From Tachypleus tridentatus (taxonomy: Eukaryota > Arthropoda > Merostomata > Xiphosura > Limulidae), in contig NW_027467782.1 of assembly GCF_004210375.1 (NCBI RefSeq), positions 28,313,276 through 28,377,275 on the forward strand: 64,000 bases of DNA, written 5' to 3'. The notes below the pieces were generated by a model. It saw nothing but the letters and a program-made list of their open reading frames with translations. It had not been told where the DNA came from and ran no database searches. Of this stretch, positions 1-12,300 are shown in pieces. How positions within the stretch are numbered: the stretch's first letter is position 1; each line of letters opens with the position of its first letter. Position numbers and translations under genes: made by a program.

Positions 1-122
1 TTAATGATGAAATCAACAAAATAAAACAGCACTTCATCAACAAATTTCCTCAAAAAACTGTTAAAAATTATACTCGCACACACTAGATCAACAAAAGAGA
101 CAAACATTAGTAAATCCCAATA
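1..122 (+). mobile_element. Penelope-like element fragment, cut by assembly gap
   Basis: This sequence is nearly identical to 18924-19040, where the same text continues into a recognisable Penelope-like element (C-terminal part of the reverse transcriptase, then a decayed GIY-YIG endonuclease). The two differ only by a few substitutions and short indels, for example around the 'ctcgcacac' motif. The copy runs off the window start and ends in Ns, so its extent is unknown. The high identity of two copies 19 kb apart suggests fairly recent activity of this family. Confidence 0.7.
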
Positions 123-622
123 NNNNNNNNNNNNNNNNNNNNNNNNNNNNNNNNNNNNNNNNNNNNNNNNNNNNNNNNNNNNNNNNNNNNNNNNNNNNNN
201 NNNNNNNNNNNNNNNNNNNNNNNNNNNNNNNNNNNNNNNNNNNNNNNNNNNNNNNNNNNNNNNNNNNNNNNNNNNNNNNNNNNNNNNNNNNNNNNNNNNN
301 NNNNNNNNNNNNNNNNNNNNNNNNNNNNNNNNNNNNNNNNNNNNNNNNNNNNNNNNNNNNNNNNNNNNNNNNNNNNNNNNNNNNNNNNNNNNNNNNNNNN
401 NNNNNNNNNNNNNNNNNNNNNNNNNNNNNNNNNNNNNNNNNNNNNNNNNNNNNNNNNNNNNNNNNNNNNNNNNNNNNNNNNNNNNNNNNNNNNNNNNNNN
501 NNNNNNNNNNNNNNNNNNNNNNNNNNNNNNNNNNNNNNNNNNNNNNNNNNNNNNNNNNNNNNNNNNNNNNNNNNNNNNNNNNNNNNNNNNNNNNNNNNNN
601 NNNNNNNNNNNNNNNNNNNNNN
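123..622. other. assembly gap, 500 Ns
   Basis: Exactly 500 Ns, which looks like a placeholder of fixed size rather than a measured gap. It starts inside a repeat copy, the usual reason for a scaffold break. The sequence after the gap does not continue the Penelope-like text in a way I can recognise. Confidence 0.98.
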
Positions 623-1710
623 GAAGCCAGATTTGGAAACTGAACAACACAAATGTAGCATAAACTGTTTCGGGGGTTTTTGGACTTTACTTGAAGAGAA
701 AGCAGTCAGTACATGAAATAATTTTCTAAAAAGTATAAAAGAATTATGTTTAGAGAACTAGTTTAAAATATTTTAAAACAAAATTTTGATTTCATTTGAT
801 TATATCACAGGTATGATGTGAGGAAGATGGACTTTGTTTTGAGTGTGCACAGAGCCAGAAAAAGTAACCAACTGAGTGAGTGAGTGAAAAGCAGTTGAGA
901 GAGAGGTGTATCACTCTGCCCATTTTAAGCTCAGTTGAGGGACTCCTCAAATGTTCCTGGGCAGAAAAGGTGAACATGGGAATGAAGCAAAATTGGTGCA
1001 AGTCATTATAATTTTATCAAGAACAAGTAGCACATATAAACAATATATATGGAGTTTTACACCAATACAATACAGTTACTGTCTGAAGTTATCAAAAATT
1101 TATTCCTTTTGTTCATTAAACTTTCTATGTAAACTTAATTTCACAGTATAAACCTATTGAACTGAGCTGATTGTATGGTATTACACATATTGTTGATAAA
1201 GTAGTGAGATACTACAGTATCTTAAAATCTGGAGGTGATGGACAAATTCTGATTACGTGTCTGAAACCAAAACTATTTAATTACCAAATAATCACTTGAG
1301 TTTTCTAATGTAGCAAATGATTTGTTATGCAGTGTTACCTAGAACATTGTTTAGGGCAAATTTGTGTTATAAAGATAAAAAGTTTGTTTGTTTTTTTACT
1401 TTACAATGGTGTGTTTATACTTTATATTTTATAATGCATGCTTTTGTACCAATTGCAATGTTTATTTATTGATGAAAAATGTATAACTACCTTTCAAGTT
1501 GTTTCAGAAATAAAATTATTGCTTAAAATACAAGTTTCAAATAATGCAACATTTTTTTAAAGGGTCTTATTTTTCTTAGGTAGGTCTTGTTCAGTCTTGT
1601 GAATGAAAAGGATTTGTACAATTTTAATAATATAATTTACTAATTTTTTAAAATATTAATTTGACCTATCCATACTTTTAGTGTGAATTAATGTTCTTTA
1701 CTCCCTTAAG
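623..1710. other. no recognised feature
   Basis: AT-rich non-coding sequence. I see no conserved reading frame, tRNA or transposon end. It may be the last intron of the gene whose terminal exon is at 1711-1789, but no further exon was recognised. Confidence 0.5.
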
Positions 1711-1789
1711 GGTGAGAGAAGCAGACAAGAAGAAGTTGGTAGAAACTGCCCTAAAACATATCAGACAGTTAACATCAAACAGTGATTAG
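1711..1789 (+). CDS. candidate terminal exon of an unrecognised gene
   Basis: A pyrimidine-bearing acceptor ('ctcccttaag') precedes a frame reading VREADKKKLVETALKHIR and then QLTSNSD, closed by TAG at 1787-1789. The peptide is charged and helix-like, about 25 residues, free of stops in this frame, and quite unlike the low-complexity frames around it. That is how the last coding exon of a conserved eukaryotic gene usually looks. I do not recognise the protein. An AATAAA-type signal lies at about 1974 in the presumed 3' UTR. No other exon was identified upstream, where the N gap may hide sequence. An acceptor artefact is possible, since short frames of this length also occur by chance. Confidence 0.4.
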
Positions 1790-4700
1790 TATAATTGTAC
1801 TTAATTCTTCCCTTTGTTACATATTTTGGTTTCCTATAATTACTGGCTTGATGGAAAGTATCCATTCAGTTTTTTGTGTGTTTTATGAATTAGTAAAATG
1901 TGACTGTTCAATGTCAAGAACATTGATATCAATTATTCTGAGAAGTGACTGTACCAGGCTTTCAGTTAACATTAATAAAATATAAAGATTCTTATTATTA
2001 CCACAGTTTTGTTAAAAATGGATAGTTCTAGCAGCAGAGCTTACCATATTAATGTCTGCCATAAAGGAAATTAGGCCAAGAAGTGCACTTTCTACTTATT
2101 TCTAACAAAATATATTGACCAGTTTTTGATTATTTGGCTATATAGTTTTAAAATTTTGTGAGAGACAAAAACGTTTATGACACTAAATTATTAAAATTAT
2201 TTGACCCATGTGTTGCTTTATTTCTCAGTTTTTGTTTAGCCCATTTATTGTGTTATAGAATAGGGAAAGAGTGTGATTCTGAGGGAAGTTTGATATTATA
2301 ATTAAATTGTGATTATAACACAAATAATATAAAAAAAGACATTAAAACACGGGTCAGTGTTATAGTTCTCTTCTAATTTTCCATTTTATTTAATAGCTAG
2401 CTCATAACTGTTTGGTCTCAAGGTAATATATAGATAGTAGATAATGAACTTGAATCATCTGATAAACTGTTATGTGACACAACTGAATTCCTTGTGTTTT
2501 CTGAATATAACTTAATAACTAATTGTAAAATTACATACAGATATTAGAATATAAACAAACCTTGTAGCAGCTATGATAGATCTAAACTGTCTTCTTTATG
2601 ATTCAACACACTGATATAGTTGTGTTAAGAGAGTCATCTGTATAAACAATATCTGTTAAGATGTGTTTTCAAAACAAACACCAAGGGCTTTTATGAGATT
2701 TTTAGAATGGTACTTAATACAGTTTTTCAAGTGTAGTCCCAGTTATTACTGGAATAAACATCTTCATGTGGATACAAAGTAAAATTGCCAACCTGGTATG
2801 TGGTGAAGTGAAATGGTAAACAGACAATACAGAAGAGAACAGTTAGTATTATGTACAATAATTTAGGTATAGTTGACTGGTATGCTGTTACATAATAATA
2901 CATTGTGTTATAATAATCCAAAATGGCTAAATGATTGTTACTGTACCACAACTGCTGCAACCTAATGGCAGACACTAGAAAAACACAGTACTATGACAAT
3001 GAAAACAAGGGTAATGTGATTGTTACCCTGCTAATATGGTATACTGTAATATAGTGGGAGATGCTAAAAACAAACAAACATTACTACAACCATGAAAAAG
3101 TGGCTAAATGATTGTCACTGTGCTGTACCTTGATATTGCAATGAGGTGACTGTTTTGTGGTGCTAAATAATTTGACAAAGTTGTTTACCAAACTAATGGA
3201 GAAGAGCATATGATGTTACTACTATAGAATAATTCAATTTGTTTGTAACATATACAAAACAAATATGTCTGTAGTAATATTACACAGTAGTATAATTTGT
3301 TTGTCATTGTATAAACAGACTTTTCATCCTCTACTTACATCAGACACTTAGAGCTGGCAGCTGGTTTTTACTCAATATTAAACATATTTACGTGCTGCGT
3401 ATCTGAAAGCCAGTGTTCAGTTTATTTTGAAATAAATCTCACACATCTCATGATTGTAAGAAATGTTTGGTAGGATAGTATACAAATGGGAAAAGAACTT
3501 TTAAAGATTTTTAAAAATGGGAATTATGTTTGACATGTTTCTCTAATAATTTGACACTGAAAGAAGTTAGTTGTGATTAACTTTTATGAAACATTTAAAA
3601 TTGTGCCTTTTACTTGTCATATAAGTATGCTACTGGTTGAATTGTAATTGACTAATTAGATAAAATAATTATTAGCTATGTTGTACTGTACATTTTAGGC
3701 TCATAATGAATGATACATCATCAGGTTATTATGGGGTATAATTTTCAACAGTTTTGTACTTTACATTAAATAAAACCCACTATCTGGTAGATGGTTTGTT
3801 ACATGAAATACCAATTTTGAAGGTCCCAAACTTGTAGATGTTTACAGCACTAGAACTACTAGTAAACATATGTTAATGAAGAAGAATTTTTGTGACATTA
3901 CTCCTGTTACTGATTGTAAACAGAAGACTTAGTACTCTGATTTACATATTAATTTATGTTAGTACAAGTATAGTACTATATCATGTTGTTGTTTTAATTC
4001 ATGGAATACCTATTGTGAATCATATTAGACACTCAAAAGATTCAGACAAATGAAAAGGTACAGAGCAATATAAAATTCTAACAAAAGATAGCCATGTTTA
4101 GATAGTGAGTAAAAAATTTTCATGTTTTGTTTTTCTAATTTGTTGGGAAAAAATGTCAGAGTGGCCCTTTAACTAATATAAAATAATTTGTTAATGATAG
4201 TGCAAGTTCCCTTACACAGGCCTTCAACAGTAACAGAGATTAGTGATAAGGGTTAACATTTTCTGTGACCATCAGTTGTCTTAAGGGTTCAAAATATTTG
4301 TAAGCTAATAACCATCATGAAGGGTGGAAACTTCTGTAAGGTATCAGCCTCTGTGTTTCTTAAATGTTTTCACAAACACTCTTAGTTGTTTACAATCCAT
4401 TTTGTCAGGTTGGACTTCAATGGTCACATCATGATTCAAACTGCTTACTCTTGAATGTTCAACATTTAGTTGTTTCTTGTCCCAGCCTTTTGTATTACTT
4501 TGTTTTGACCATAGGCAATTTTTTTTTTCAGAATAGTATGTTACTGTGGACATGAATAATTAGTGTAAATATGTGTATATTGCTTTGATGTTTTGAACTA
4601 TGAAGTGCTTCTTTATGTTTAGTTTTACACTTCTGGAAACAGCTAAAACTATTTAACTCAATTGGGACTTTAACACTGGTTAAAAGGTTATAAAATTTGA

Positions 4701-6880
4701 TAATATTGTCATGCTTTTGCTTTTGTGTAAATAATAAAAATTTATCAGAGAAACTAACTTTAAAATATAATATTTATCAGGAGATTTCAAATAAAACAAG
4801 TCAGAACTATTTGTGTGTGTGTGTGTGTTGGGAAAATATTTTATTAATCATAATAAACTTATAACTGCTGCAAAGAAACTGTATAAAATAATTATTTTTC
4901 TGGTTGTGTTAGATGTTGATATTTTTCAGTTTGAAGAAATCAAGTATTGTGGAATGTTTTTTTGTTTAGTAACTGAGAAAGATATTTATATGCATTGTAC
5001 GTTGTATGTTTTTTTGTTTGTGGGGTACATTTGTTTTTCCACGGAATAGTTCATTGTAACTATCTGTCCATACCTGCTGAGTTTTTGGAAGATAGTTTTC
5101 AAGTTCGTTTTGTGTGCAAACCAAATAATTTCCATAAAATCAGTTTATAAATCTTTGGTAAATTTATCCTATTTAATAATACCATTTTTTTGCTTGAGTT
5201 GTATGTAGAGCAATATTTATATGTTTATGTACACAGTATATTTATTATTTGTTTTGGTTTCTGAAAATATTGGATGGATGAATGGATAGAATACATTAAA
5301 AGTTAATTGTACACTTAGTGTTGTTTTGTTAGCTGATGTTTATTTTTAATGTTTTAAAAGTAATTTGTTTGTATTTACGAGTACTATATTATATGAAACT
5401 ATATTGTTTTATCCAATAACAAAGAAGCATACTTCAATGAGATGTTGGTTGTTGTTTTTTGAAGTTAAGAAATAATAATACAGTTGTTAACAGAATGACT
5501 AGTACATAGTTTCCAAAAAATGTTTTGTAGATTGTTTTTATTATAGGCTGTGTGTGACTTACAGATATTGCTGTATAGTCACAGTTCTTTGTAGTAACAT
5601 TTACTATGCAACTCTAGATACATATACTTCTCCCTCAAGTACTTTTGTCAGACATCATTTCATTTGTAGGTCATATAAAACGTGAATATAATCTACAGCC
5701 TTTATTACTGTTTGTTTTTAACAACTAAAATAAGAAGACAATTTTTATGATACACTATCAAGATGTTCCTCTCATTTAATACTTCTGCTTATAATGACGT
5801 AAAATTATTTTTATGGAAGTAAACATCACAACTTTATTCAACATACATTATTATTGTGGCATTATATTTTGATTTTATTTCATAACATTCAGTTTGAGAT
5901 GTTTTAAGGATAGTTTGGTACAGCTGTAGCAATGTATCCTTGTCTGATAAATTTTTAGTGTTTCTCTTTCTTTTGTTCATGCAATCATATGTCCTAATGT
6001 GTTATTGAATACAGTGATTGTGAAGGAAAAAGAAAATTTATTGAATTTTTAACATGATACAGGATATTTGAATATTTTGAGTTTGCTTGAATCATTTCAT
6101 AATGTTCATTATGAAGAATGAGGATTTAACAATGTGGATTAAACAGAAGTTTATTTATACATTGCTATTTATCTTTAGTTAAGACATTTTTACATTTTTG
6201 TGTTAGAGATTCCATCTTTTGATTTCCTATCCTATGTTATAATCCTTGTACAAATTTTACAACCCTAATCATTCCCATTTGATGATCATGTCTGTATGTA
6301 TATCTTCCCCCTTAAATAGCTGATTGGCAAATTGCAAGATTTTGCCCCAGCTGTTATTATCTTTGAAGAAAGTTCACTGAATAAAGTAAATTAACATTTT
6401 TCCAGGGATATTTTTAGCATGATACAGCCATGTTCTCAAAGCTCTCTTTGCCTTCAATTGTAAATTCAAGAAGGTTTACTGTTAATAATAGGGATAACAC
6501 AAGATGAGTCTGTAAAGATATTATATATAATTTTTTTTACTTCTAATAAAAAAATTTCCTTACAAGAAAACGAGGACAGTTTCACACTATTAACTCATCA
6601 CCTCTTTTGTGTGCCTTTTTTCAAGGAGCTTCCATTAATAAAAAATTAACTTCTCATCCTGAACCTGTAGTGCTGTCATCTAGTGTCATTCTATTCACAT
6701 TTCTAATATTTTCATTGAGTTTTCTCTTTATTAGAAATTGCTACTTTACTATATTTAACATACATATTGTTTGGAAATATTTTGTAAACTTTAAAAATTT
6801 TATGAAATTATTATAAATAATAATTTTTAAAAGCTTATTTATATTATTTACATGTGAAAAACAACGAACATTAACTTTTT
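1790..6880. other. long AT-rich stretch, 3' UTR/intergenic, nothing recognised
   Basis: About 5 kb of AT-rich DNA with poly-T and poly-A runs and a short TG run at 4812-4828. Open frames here are short, hydrophobic and of T-rich composition, as expected from chance. No domain, RNA gene or transposon terminus was recognised. Confidence 0.5.
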
Positions 6881-6883
6881 TTT

Positions 6884-7157
6884 TGTTTGTTTGTTTTGGA
6901 ATTTCGCACAAAGCTACTCGAGGGCTGTCTGTGCTAGCCGTCCCTAATTTAGCAGTGTAAGACTAGAAGGAAGGCAGCTAGTCATCACCACCCTCCGCCA
7001 ACTCTTGGGCTTCTTTTTACCAACAAATTGTGAGATTAATCGTAACATTATAACTCCCCCATGGCTGAAAGGGCAAGCATGTTTGGTGTGACAGGGATTC
7101 AAAACCGCGACCCTCAGATTTCGAGTCAAACTCCTCAACCACCTGGCCATGCCAGTC
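6884..7157 (-). mobile_element. tRNA-derived SINE, family 1 (minus orientation)
   Basis: Full-length-looking copy. The tRNA-related head is at the right end on the minus strand: an A-box-like TGGCCAGGTGGTTGAGG and a B-box-like GGTTTTGAATCC. The body contains 'agctagtcatcaccaccc' and the 3' end is a TTTG-rich tail at the left. Its B box is damaged (GTTTTGAA where GTTCGAA is expected), so it is probably no longer transcribed by RNA polymerase III. The same family recurs at 26998, 34885, 48732, 49213 and 49695. Confidence 0.9.
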
Positions 7158-7159
7158 AT

Positions 7160-8150
7160 GAAGTTAGAGTGAGACTTAAGAGAATTTAAATTAGTTTGGT
7201 TCAGAATATCAGTGGGAATGATACAATATTAAAAATAATTATAAATAAATGAATAACATATATTGCCTACAATATTTACAGGGCCATTTTTCTATTGTTT
7301 TATAATTTTAATTTTGTCAGTTGAGTACTTGTAATTAAACCATGAATTATGATGTTCTTGCACAATGTTTGAGGTCCAACAAATAGCTTAATATTTAGTA
7401 CTAAATATTTCTACTCACAGAATAATAATGTTTGATACTTAGAAGTTTTTACAATGTTAATAAAATGTTTATTTTCTTTCTTACTTATAATATTGTTTGT
7501 GGGGTTTATGCAATTTTTAAAGGCATTCTCTGTTGATGTTAATCAGTTTAATATTTTTGAATTATTCTGCATGAAACTTAATTATTGTATCAGTTGGAAG
7601 ATGAGTATGGTGAAAAGTATACATCATTTGATTAGAATAACCATAATAATTTATTTTAAGTTTATTTTGGGACATTTAATATTTATATGTATCAAAAGCT
7701 AGTTTGTATACTTCTAGGGGAACTGTATAGGCCTAAATGGAGAAACTTTGATAGTTATGCAAGTTATACCTTTTTTTTACATTAATGATACATTTGTAAA
7801 GGCAGAAATGGAATATCAGTCATCATAGTATTCACATGTGTGTGTTAGTTTGTTATAACTCAAAAAAGAATTAAATAAAAAAAATGCTGCATTGACTGAA
7901 AATATCCCAGGGTACAAGCTACAGTGTGGGATCATAATATGTACCCTAGGGTTTTGAGATGACTTAAGAAATAGGAACCACACTGCAGTGGGGATACACT
8001 GTCTATCAGTCTTAACCTCCATTCACCAGTCTCATATAAGAAATAGAGTAGCAACACATACAGAATTAGAAATAGAAGTTAGGACATTGAGACGTGGGTG
8101 CTCAAGCCACAACTTCCTACATGTGAAAATGATGTGGGACATCTTTTTTA
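7160..8150. other. no recognised feature
   Basis: AT-rich sequence without recognisable coding or repeat structure. The last 200 bases before 8169 may be the 5' continuation of the Penelope-like fossil, but they carry stops and frameshifts relative to that frame. Confidence 0.4.
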
Positions 8151-8165
8151 CACATAAAAACTACA

Positions 8166-8429
8166 CACATGATTTATAAAATACAATGCAACAACTGTCA
8201 TGACTTCTACATTGGGGAAAGAAGCATAAAAATGGAAACTAGATTCAAAGAACACAAAAAACTATCTTTGCATGTTTTTCAATACGACAAATGTAATAAA
8301 CACATTATCATAGGAGACTCCCAGATGCTAAGTAGGAAAACAAATGCAAAATACATATTAACACTAATACATATTAACAATTGTGATAAAAATACTGACA
8401 GAAACAGGTTACAACTTCATGTTGCATAA
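8166..8429 (+). pseudogene. GIY-YIG endonuclease domain of a Penelope-like element (fossil)
   Basis: The frame reads IYKIQCNNCHDFYIGE, then METRFKEHKK, then HVFQYDKCNKH. This is the layout of the GIY-YIG nuclease carried at the C terminus of Penelope-like retroelements: a Y-K-(I/L)-x-C start, paired Cys residues, the YIGE/T strand, a conserved Arg (TRFKEH) and a downstream His-rich stretch. In an active element this nuclease nicks the target DNA. The RT domain expected upstream is not readable, and after about residue 60 the match fades. This is therefore a truncated or decayed copy. The related copy at about 19240 shares IIYKIQ and METR but is more damaged. Confidence 0.75.
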
Positions 8430-9557
8430 CAAAAGTGATTAGTGTAAAATGTTTTATAAATTCCAAAAAAATGAAAATCAAACAAATTCAAGTATTTGGA
8501 AAGACTTGAGACCTACTAGAACGATAGCTCTGATGATAAAATGATGCTTTTGAGAAAGTCTTTAAAAGATTTAATGAATGAACATGAATTTGGAAAATGT
8601 TTTTCACTGATAAGATCAACAGTAGAGTTGTTTTATGGAGGATTAGACACTTGTTCTGCAAATATTAAGGTTAATTTGTGACACCTTTACCATTTTTCTT
8701 ATAAGAGCAAAGAAAATTAGCTTATTAAAATATGTTCTGTGATTAAAAAATTTAAGAATGGGTTTTATGGTGAATCAGATCATCTCAGTGCATGCATCGT
8801 AAGTATGGTCTTTCACTGTCTTTTCATCCTTACTTTTAGACATGGAATTGGTCTCTGTTGGTACTAAGTTTTGTAGTCAGTGAACAAATTTTCAACATCT
8901 TGTACATATGTGAACAACTATTTCTGTCCTTATCATGAAGTTAGAAACAATTAAGGAATGTTATGAAGAAAAAAGTATTTAAATGTGATTGTTTGGAAAG
9001 TTTTGAAACATTCTGTTGTGTATTGGGGGGGGAAGGGAGTTTCTTCTGGAAGTGGAATTTTATGTTTAAGAATTAAGAGGATTTCTTAAACTTTCAGTAG
9101 GTATGGATAAGCCTACGCTACATCATACGTATGAAAAAATTGCATTATAAAGGTACTTGTCTCAGTTTATGATGACAGTATTGTTTGTTTATTTAACATA
9201 ACCTTCCAGTGTACACAAATAATTTGTGGTCTACGCAGAAATGACTTGAAGTTTCCCTCTTCATGTTATTGTAGCATGTATTGTGGTACCAATTGCATGC
9301 TAAACAACTGAGAGAACTGTTTAGAACTAGAAAATTTAATTGGTTACCTTCAGGAAGTATTTACATTGATTAGTTTTGTGCAGTTTAATCAAAACTATGA
9401 CTTAATCAATTGTCACAATAATAATAAACTAATTGCAAATAGAGATAACAATTTTCTCTATTTTTGGTAATTTTATTTATCCAAGTAATAAAAATGTTAC
9501 TTTGTTTGCTTCTGAGCACAAAACTTCATACCTGACAAATTAAATCATGAACATCAG
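8430..9557. other. no recognised feature
   Basis: AT-rich non-coding DNA with a short G run near 9026. The first few hundred bases may belong to the same Penelope-like copy. Nothing else was recognised. Confidence 0.4.
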
Positions 9558-10132
9558 CAGAGATGCCAACCATTATGATTTGAACGTAATCATTACGATG
9601 TTGGTGCATACATTACAACTACATGCTCATATAGACAAATATTACAACTTGTTGCAACTCCCAAATTATTATATATTATTTTGGCCAATACAATAAAGTG
9701 ATAAATTGTTCCCCAGGACTTGAAAGGGGTGAAAAGAAAATTTCTAGTAAAATACAAATAAATTTTGATAATAAATAAAAGACAGTCCAAATGGCTACTT
9801 GCAATAATCATGTTTGTGCTTGAAATAATAAAAAATATTTGTATCTCTAACATCTACCAATAGTTTAAGTACAGTGCTTCTCCTACTGGGTACGTGGGGG
9901 AATCCATAGTTATGTCATCAGTACTTGTCAGCCAATCAGCGCTCGTGTAGATGGGTATTTATCATTTTCTAAGCAGCATAGAAACACCAATGCGATCATT
10001 CACAAGTTGGAAAAAAAAGAGGCCTCGTTTACCAGATTATCTTGTTTCTGGCAAATCTAAAAGGACTGAAACTGTGGAAGGGTTCTGTCTACAATCACTA
10101 CGCTCAGTCATTTGAAATAGTTGGCATCTCTG
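9558..10132 (+). mobile_element. 575-bp hAT-type DNA transposon derivative
   Basis: The ends are inverted copies. The left end begins CAGAGATGCCAACC and continues to 'tttgaa'. The right end read in reverse begins CAGAGATGCCAACT and also continues to 'tttcaaatg'. CAG-A/G-GATGCCAAC-type termini are typical of hAT elements. Flanks show a weak possible target duplication (left 'catcag', right 'tatcag'), so an 8-bp duplication is not cleanly preserved. The element is too short for a transposase gene but keeps its first codons (see 9990-10115), so it looks like an internal-deletion derivative of a longer autonomous element. Confidence 0.65.
9990..10115 (+). pseudogene. retained N-terminus of a hAT-like transposase
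   Basis: An ATG-initiated frame of 41 residues reads MRSFTSWKKKRPRL, then PDYLVSGKSKRTETVEG, and ends TGA at 10113-10115. A basic, lysine-rich N-terminus placed just inside a transposon end is typical of the start of a BED/hAT transposase. The zinc finger and RNase-H-like catalytic core are absent, so the frame cannot encode an active enzyme. The stop falls where the frame runs into the right-hand inverted terminus, which fits an internal deletion. Assignment to hAT rests on the termini more than on this peptide. Confidence 0.5.
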
Positions 10133-10302
10133 TATCAGATAGTATAAAACTTTTAATTATAAATATGCTTTAATGTCTAGTTTATTAACATTCATGGATA
10201 ATAAAGTTCATTAATCTTTTTAATGCCATTTAAGTTTTTTTAATATATACATTACACATTTTTAATGTGGCTCCCTTTTGAAAATCACAGTATATGTAAT
10301 TT

Positions 10303-10545
10303 GATTTGAAATTAGAAACTGGCTGTAAAATTAAAATCACTTGAAACCATGACTGGAAAGGCCAACTTCAGGTGCCTAATGCTGCTGTTTGAACTACACA
10401 TTAGTTATCCTGTCTATAATTTTGCTACACTTCTTTTAAAACATTTTTGTTACTTTCCTTTTTGAAAATGGCCATAACATCAAATAATTTGGAACCAGGA
10501 TTAGAAAGGCCAACTTCAGGTGACTTATGGTGGTTTTTGTACTTA
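10303..10545. repeat. imperfect direct repeat, about 75-bp arms
   Basis: The phrase 'aaaggccaacttcaggtg' occurs at about 10357-10374 and again at about 10506-10523. Both sit in similar context: preceding 'ttgaaaat...' and 'aac/t-atgac/ggatt-gaaag', following 'ctaatg/cttatgg' and a run of T and G. The two arms are about 150 bp apart and perhaps 75 bp long. They could be an internal repeat of an unclassified element extending to about 10640. Confidence 0.5.
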
Positions 10546-10639
10546 CCTCTTTGTCCTCCTGGTGAGTTACGATAATTACAGTTACACTACAGAAAGTCCT
10601 TTACAACTTGAATTACTGTAGTTTTTCTCTTAATGTTGT

Positions 10640-12180
10640 AGACTTGATGTAAACTTTGGTTTTATGCTATTTATGTGTTGTTTTTAAACATTATTTTGTT
10701 TTACCTTAATTTCCTTTTATGAATTTTACTAAATTTACTTTTTTTTACTGGATGTTTTACATAGATAGCCTAACTGCTTTGTGCTATAAAACTTTAAATC
10801 AACCAACCTCTCAGAAACACTTACAAAACTCCCTTGCTACTTCTGATAGATTGTCCTTATCAACAAACATATTACCACTGTGGATATTTTCTTGTGTGAT
10901 ATGTTCTTTGTTACGATACCTTCAAAAGTATACAAATGTCTAGATTTTCTCTTAAAAGCACCTTGCATCATGGAATCGTGCTTAGATGTTAGCTTCAAAA
11001 CTGGTACTTGCACTATAAGTATCAACAGCATTTTGCTACCGAGTGATTATCTTGTGCTGCTACTAATCTTATTTGTCTTTTTTCAGTTGCTTGTTTCTTG
11101 TGTATCTGTTGCCATGAAACTTCCTGGTTTCTGATTTGTGAGGACCATGCTTCATGTCCAAATTAAAATATTCAGGAATTACAAGGGTAATAAACATTTT
11201 TGTTAGACTACATGAATAAGTAAAAGTATTTTCTTTGTTTAACACATAGAGTTTAACATTTTTGATTGACTCATCAATAAAAGGTTATTGATACAGTCCA
11301 TTGAAAGGAAGTAGTAATAAGAAAATCTACATATTGATAATAAGGAGGAATTACAGACAAACTGGGTAAAATTATTAACAAAAAAGGATAAAAACAATTG
11401 TGGATCACACTGCCATGAAAATGGAATGTAAATAGGGCATTTAAATAGAAAATCTTTTAGCTTTTATACTTTTTTAGTGTTTACTGTGGTTCTCAGAGTT
11501 TTTGATAAGACACTGAAAATATAGGGGCTAAGGATTCAAAATATGGAAAAGATTATTTGTAATATTTTTTGATATTTTAAGGGAACATGCTGTCATAAAA
11601 TTAATAACAGGGAATTCTAGGTGTGATTGATCTGTTCATTTACTGATTTAGCCCTGAGGTGCCTTTCAAGATGAAAATTTCAGTTAGAGTTATTCTGGTA
11701 GAAATTATTTTTACAATACTTTCATTCTGAACTGTAGTTGATCATTAGAAAGCACCAAAATATTTAGAGTTGTATCACTTCACTTACATTTCTTATACAA
11801 CCACAAAAAGCAAATATTTGGCTGTGAATATAGACAGTTTTTCTAAAAGTTCTTTAAACACATTTTAAGGGTGTTGAGTGTTGATATAATTACTAGAACC
11901 TTCTTTATTATAAAAACTTTTGTTCTTGAGAATGATTGCATGAGAGATTGAAATGTTGCACTTGTTTTTAAAATATTCCTTCTTACTATAAAAGGTGTAA
12001 CTTCCAATAATCTTACAGCAGTGTTGGTATTATGAGTATTTATCACATTTTCAAACAATTTTCCCTTTTTATGTACTTGTTAAGAGCAGAATGACTTTAT
12101 AACACCCCTATGTCAAAAGTTTGAATGAGTTATTCATGTTTTTGCACTTGTTAACAGAGTTTTTAGAATTCTTGCACTAT
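10640..12180. other. no recognised feature
   Basis: AT-rich sequence. Two overlapping open frames near 10720-11134 encode hydrophobic, cysteine-rich peptides with no recognised domain and are probably chance. Confidence 0.4.
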
Positions 12181-12300
12181 CACCAGCAGCACAGTGTGTG
12201 GACTTTTAATCCCAGAAAATTGGTTCTGTGTTCTGATACACATGGTGGGTAAGCAAAGATAGCCTATTGTGTATATTTGTGCTTAATTACAAACACATAA
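12181..12300 (+). mobile_element. tRNA-derived SINE, family 2, degraded
   Basis: The segment from 'cagcacagtgtgtgg' through 'acacatggtgggtaagcaaagatagcc' to 'tttgtgcttaattacaaacac' parallels the better copy at 50448-50578 (head with a B-box-like region, then 'ggtgggcagagcacagatagccc', then 'gctttgtgcttaattc' and an ACAAAC tail). It is clearly diverged, so it is an old insertion. Confidence 0.7.

Noticed and set aside
107..661. 184-codon minus-strand open frame
   Set aside because: Almost entirely Ns; an artefact of the assembly gap.
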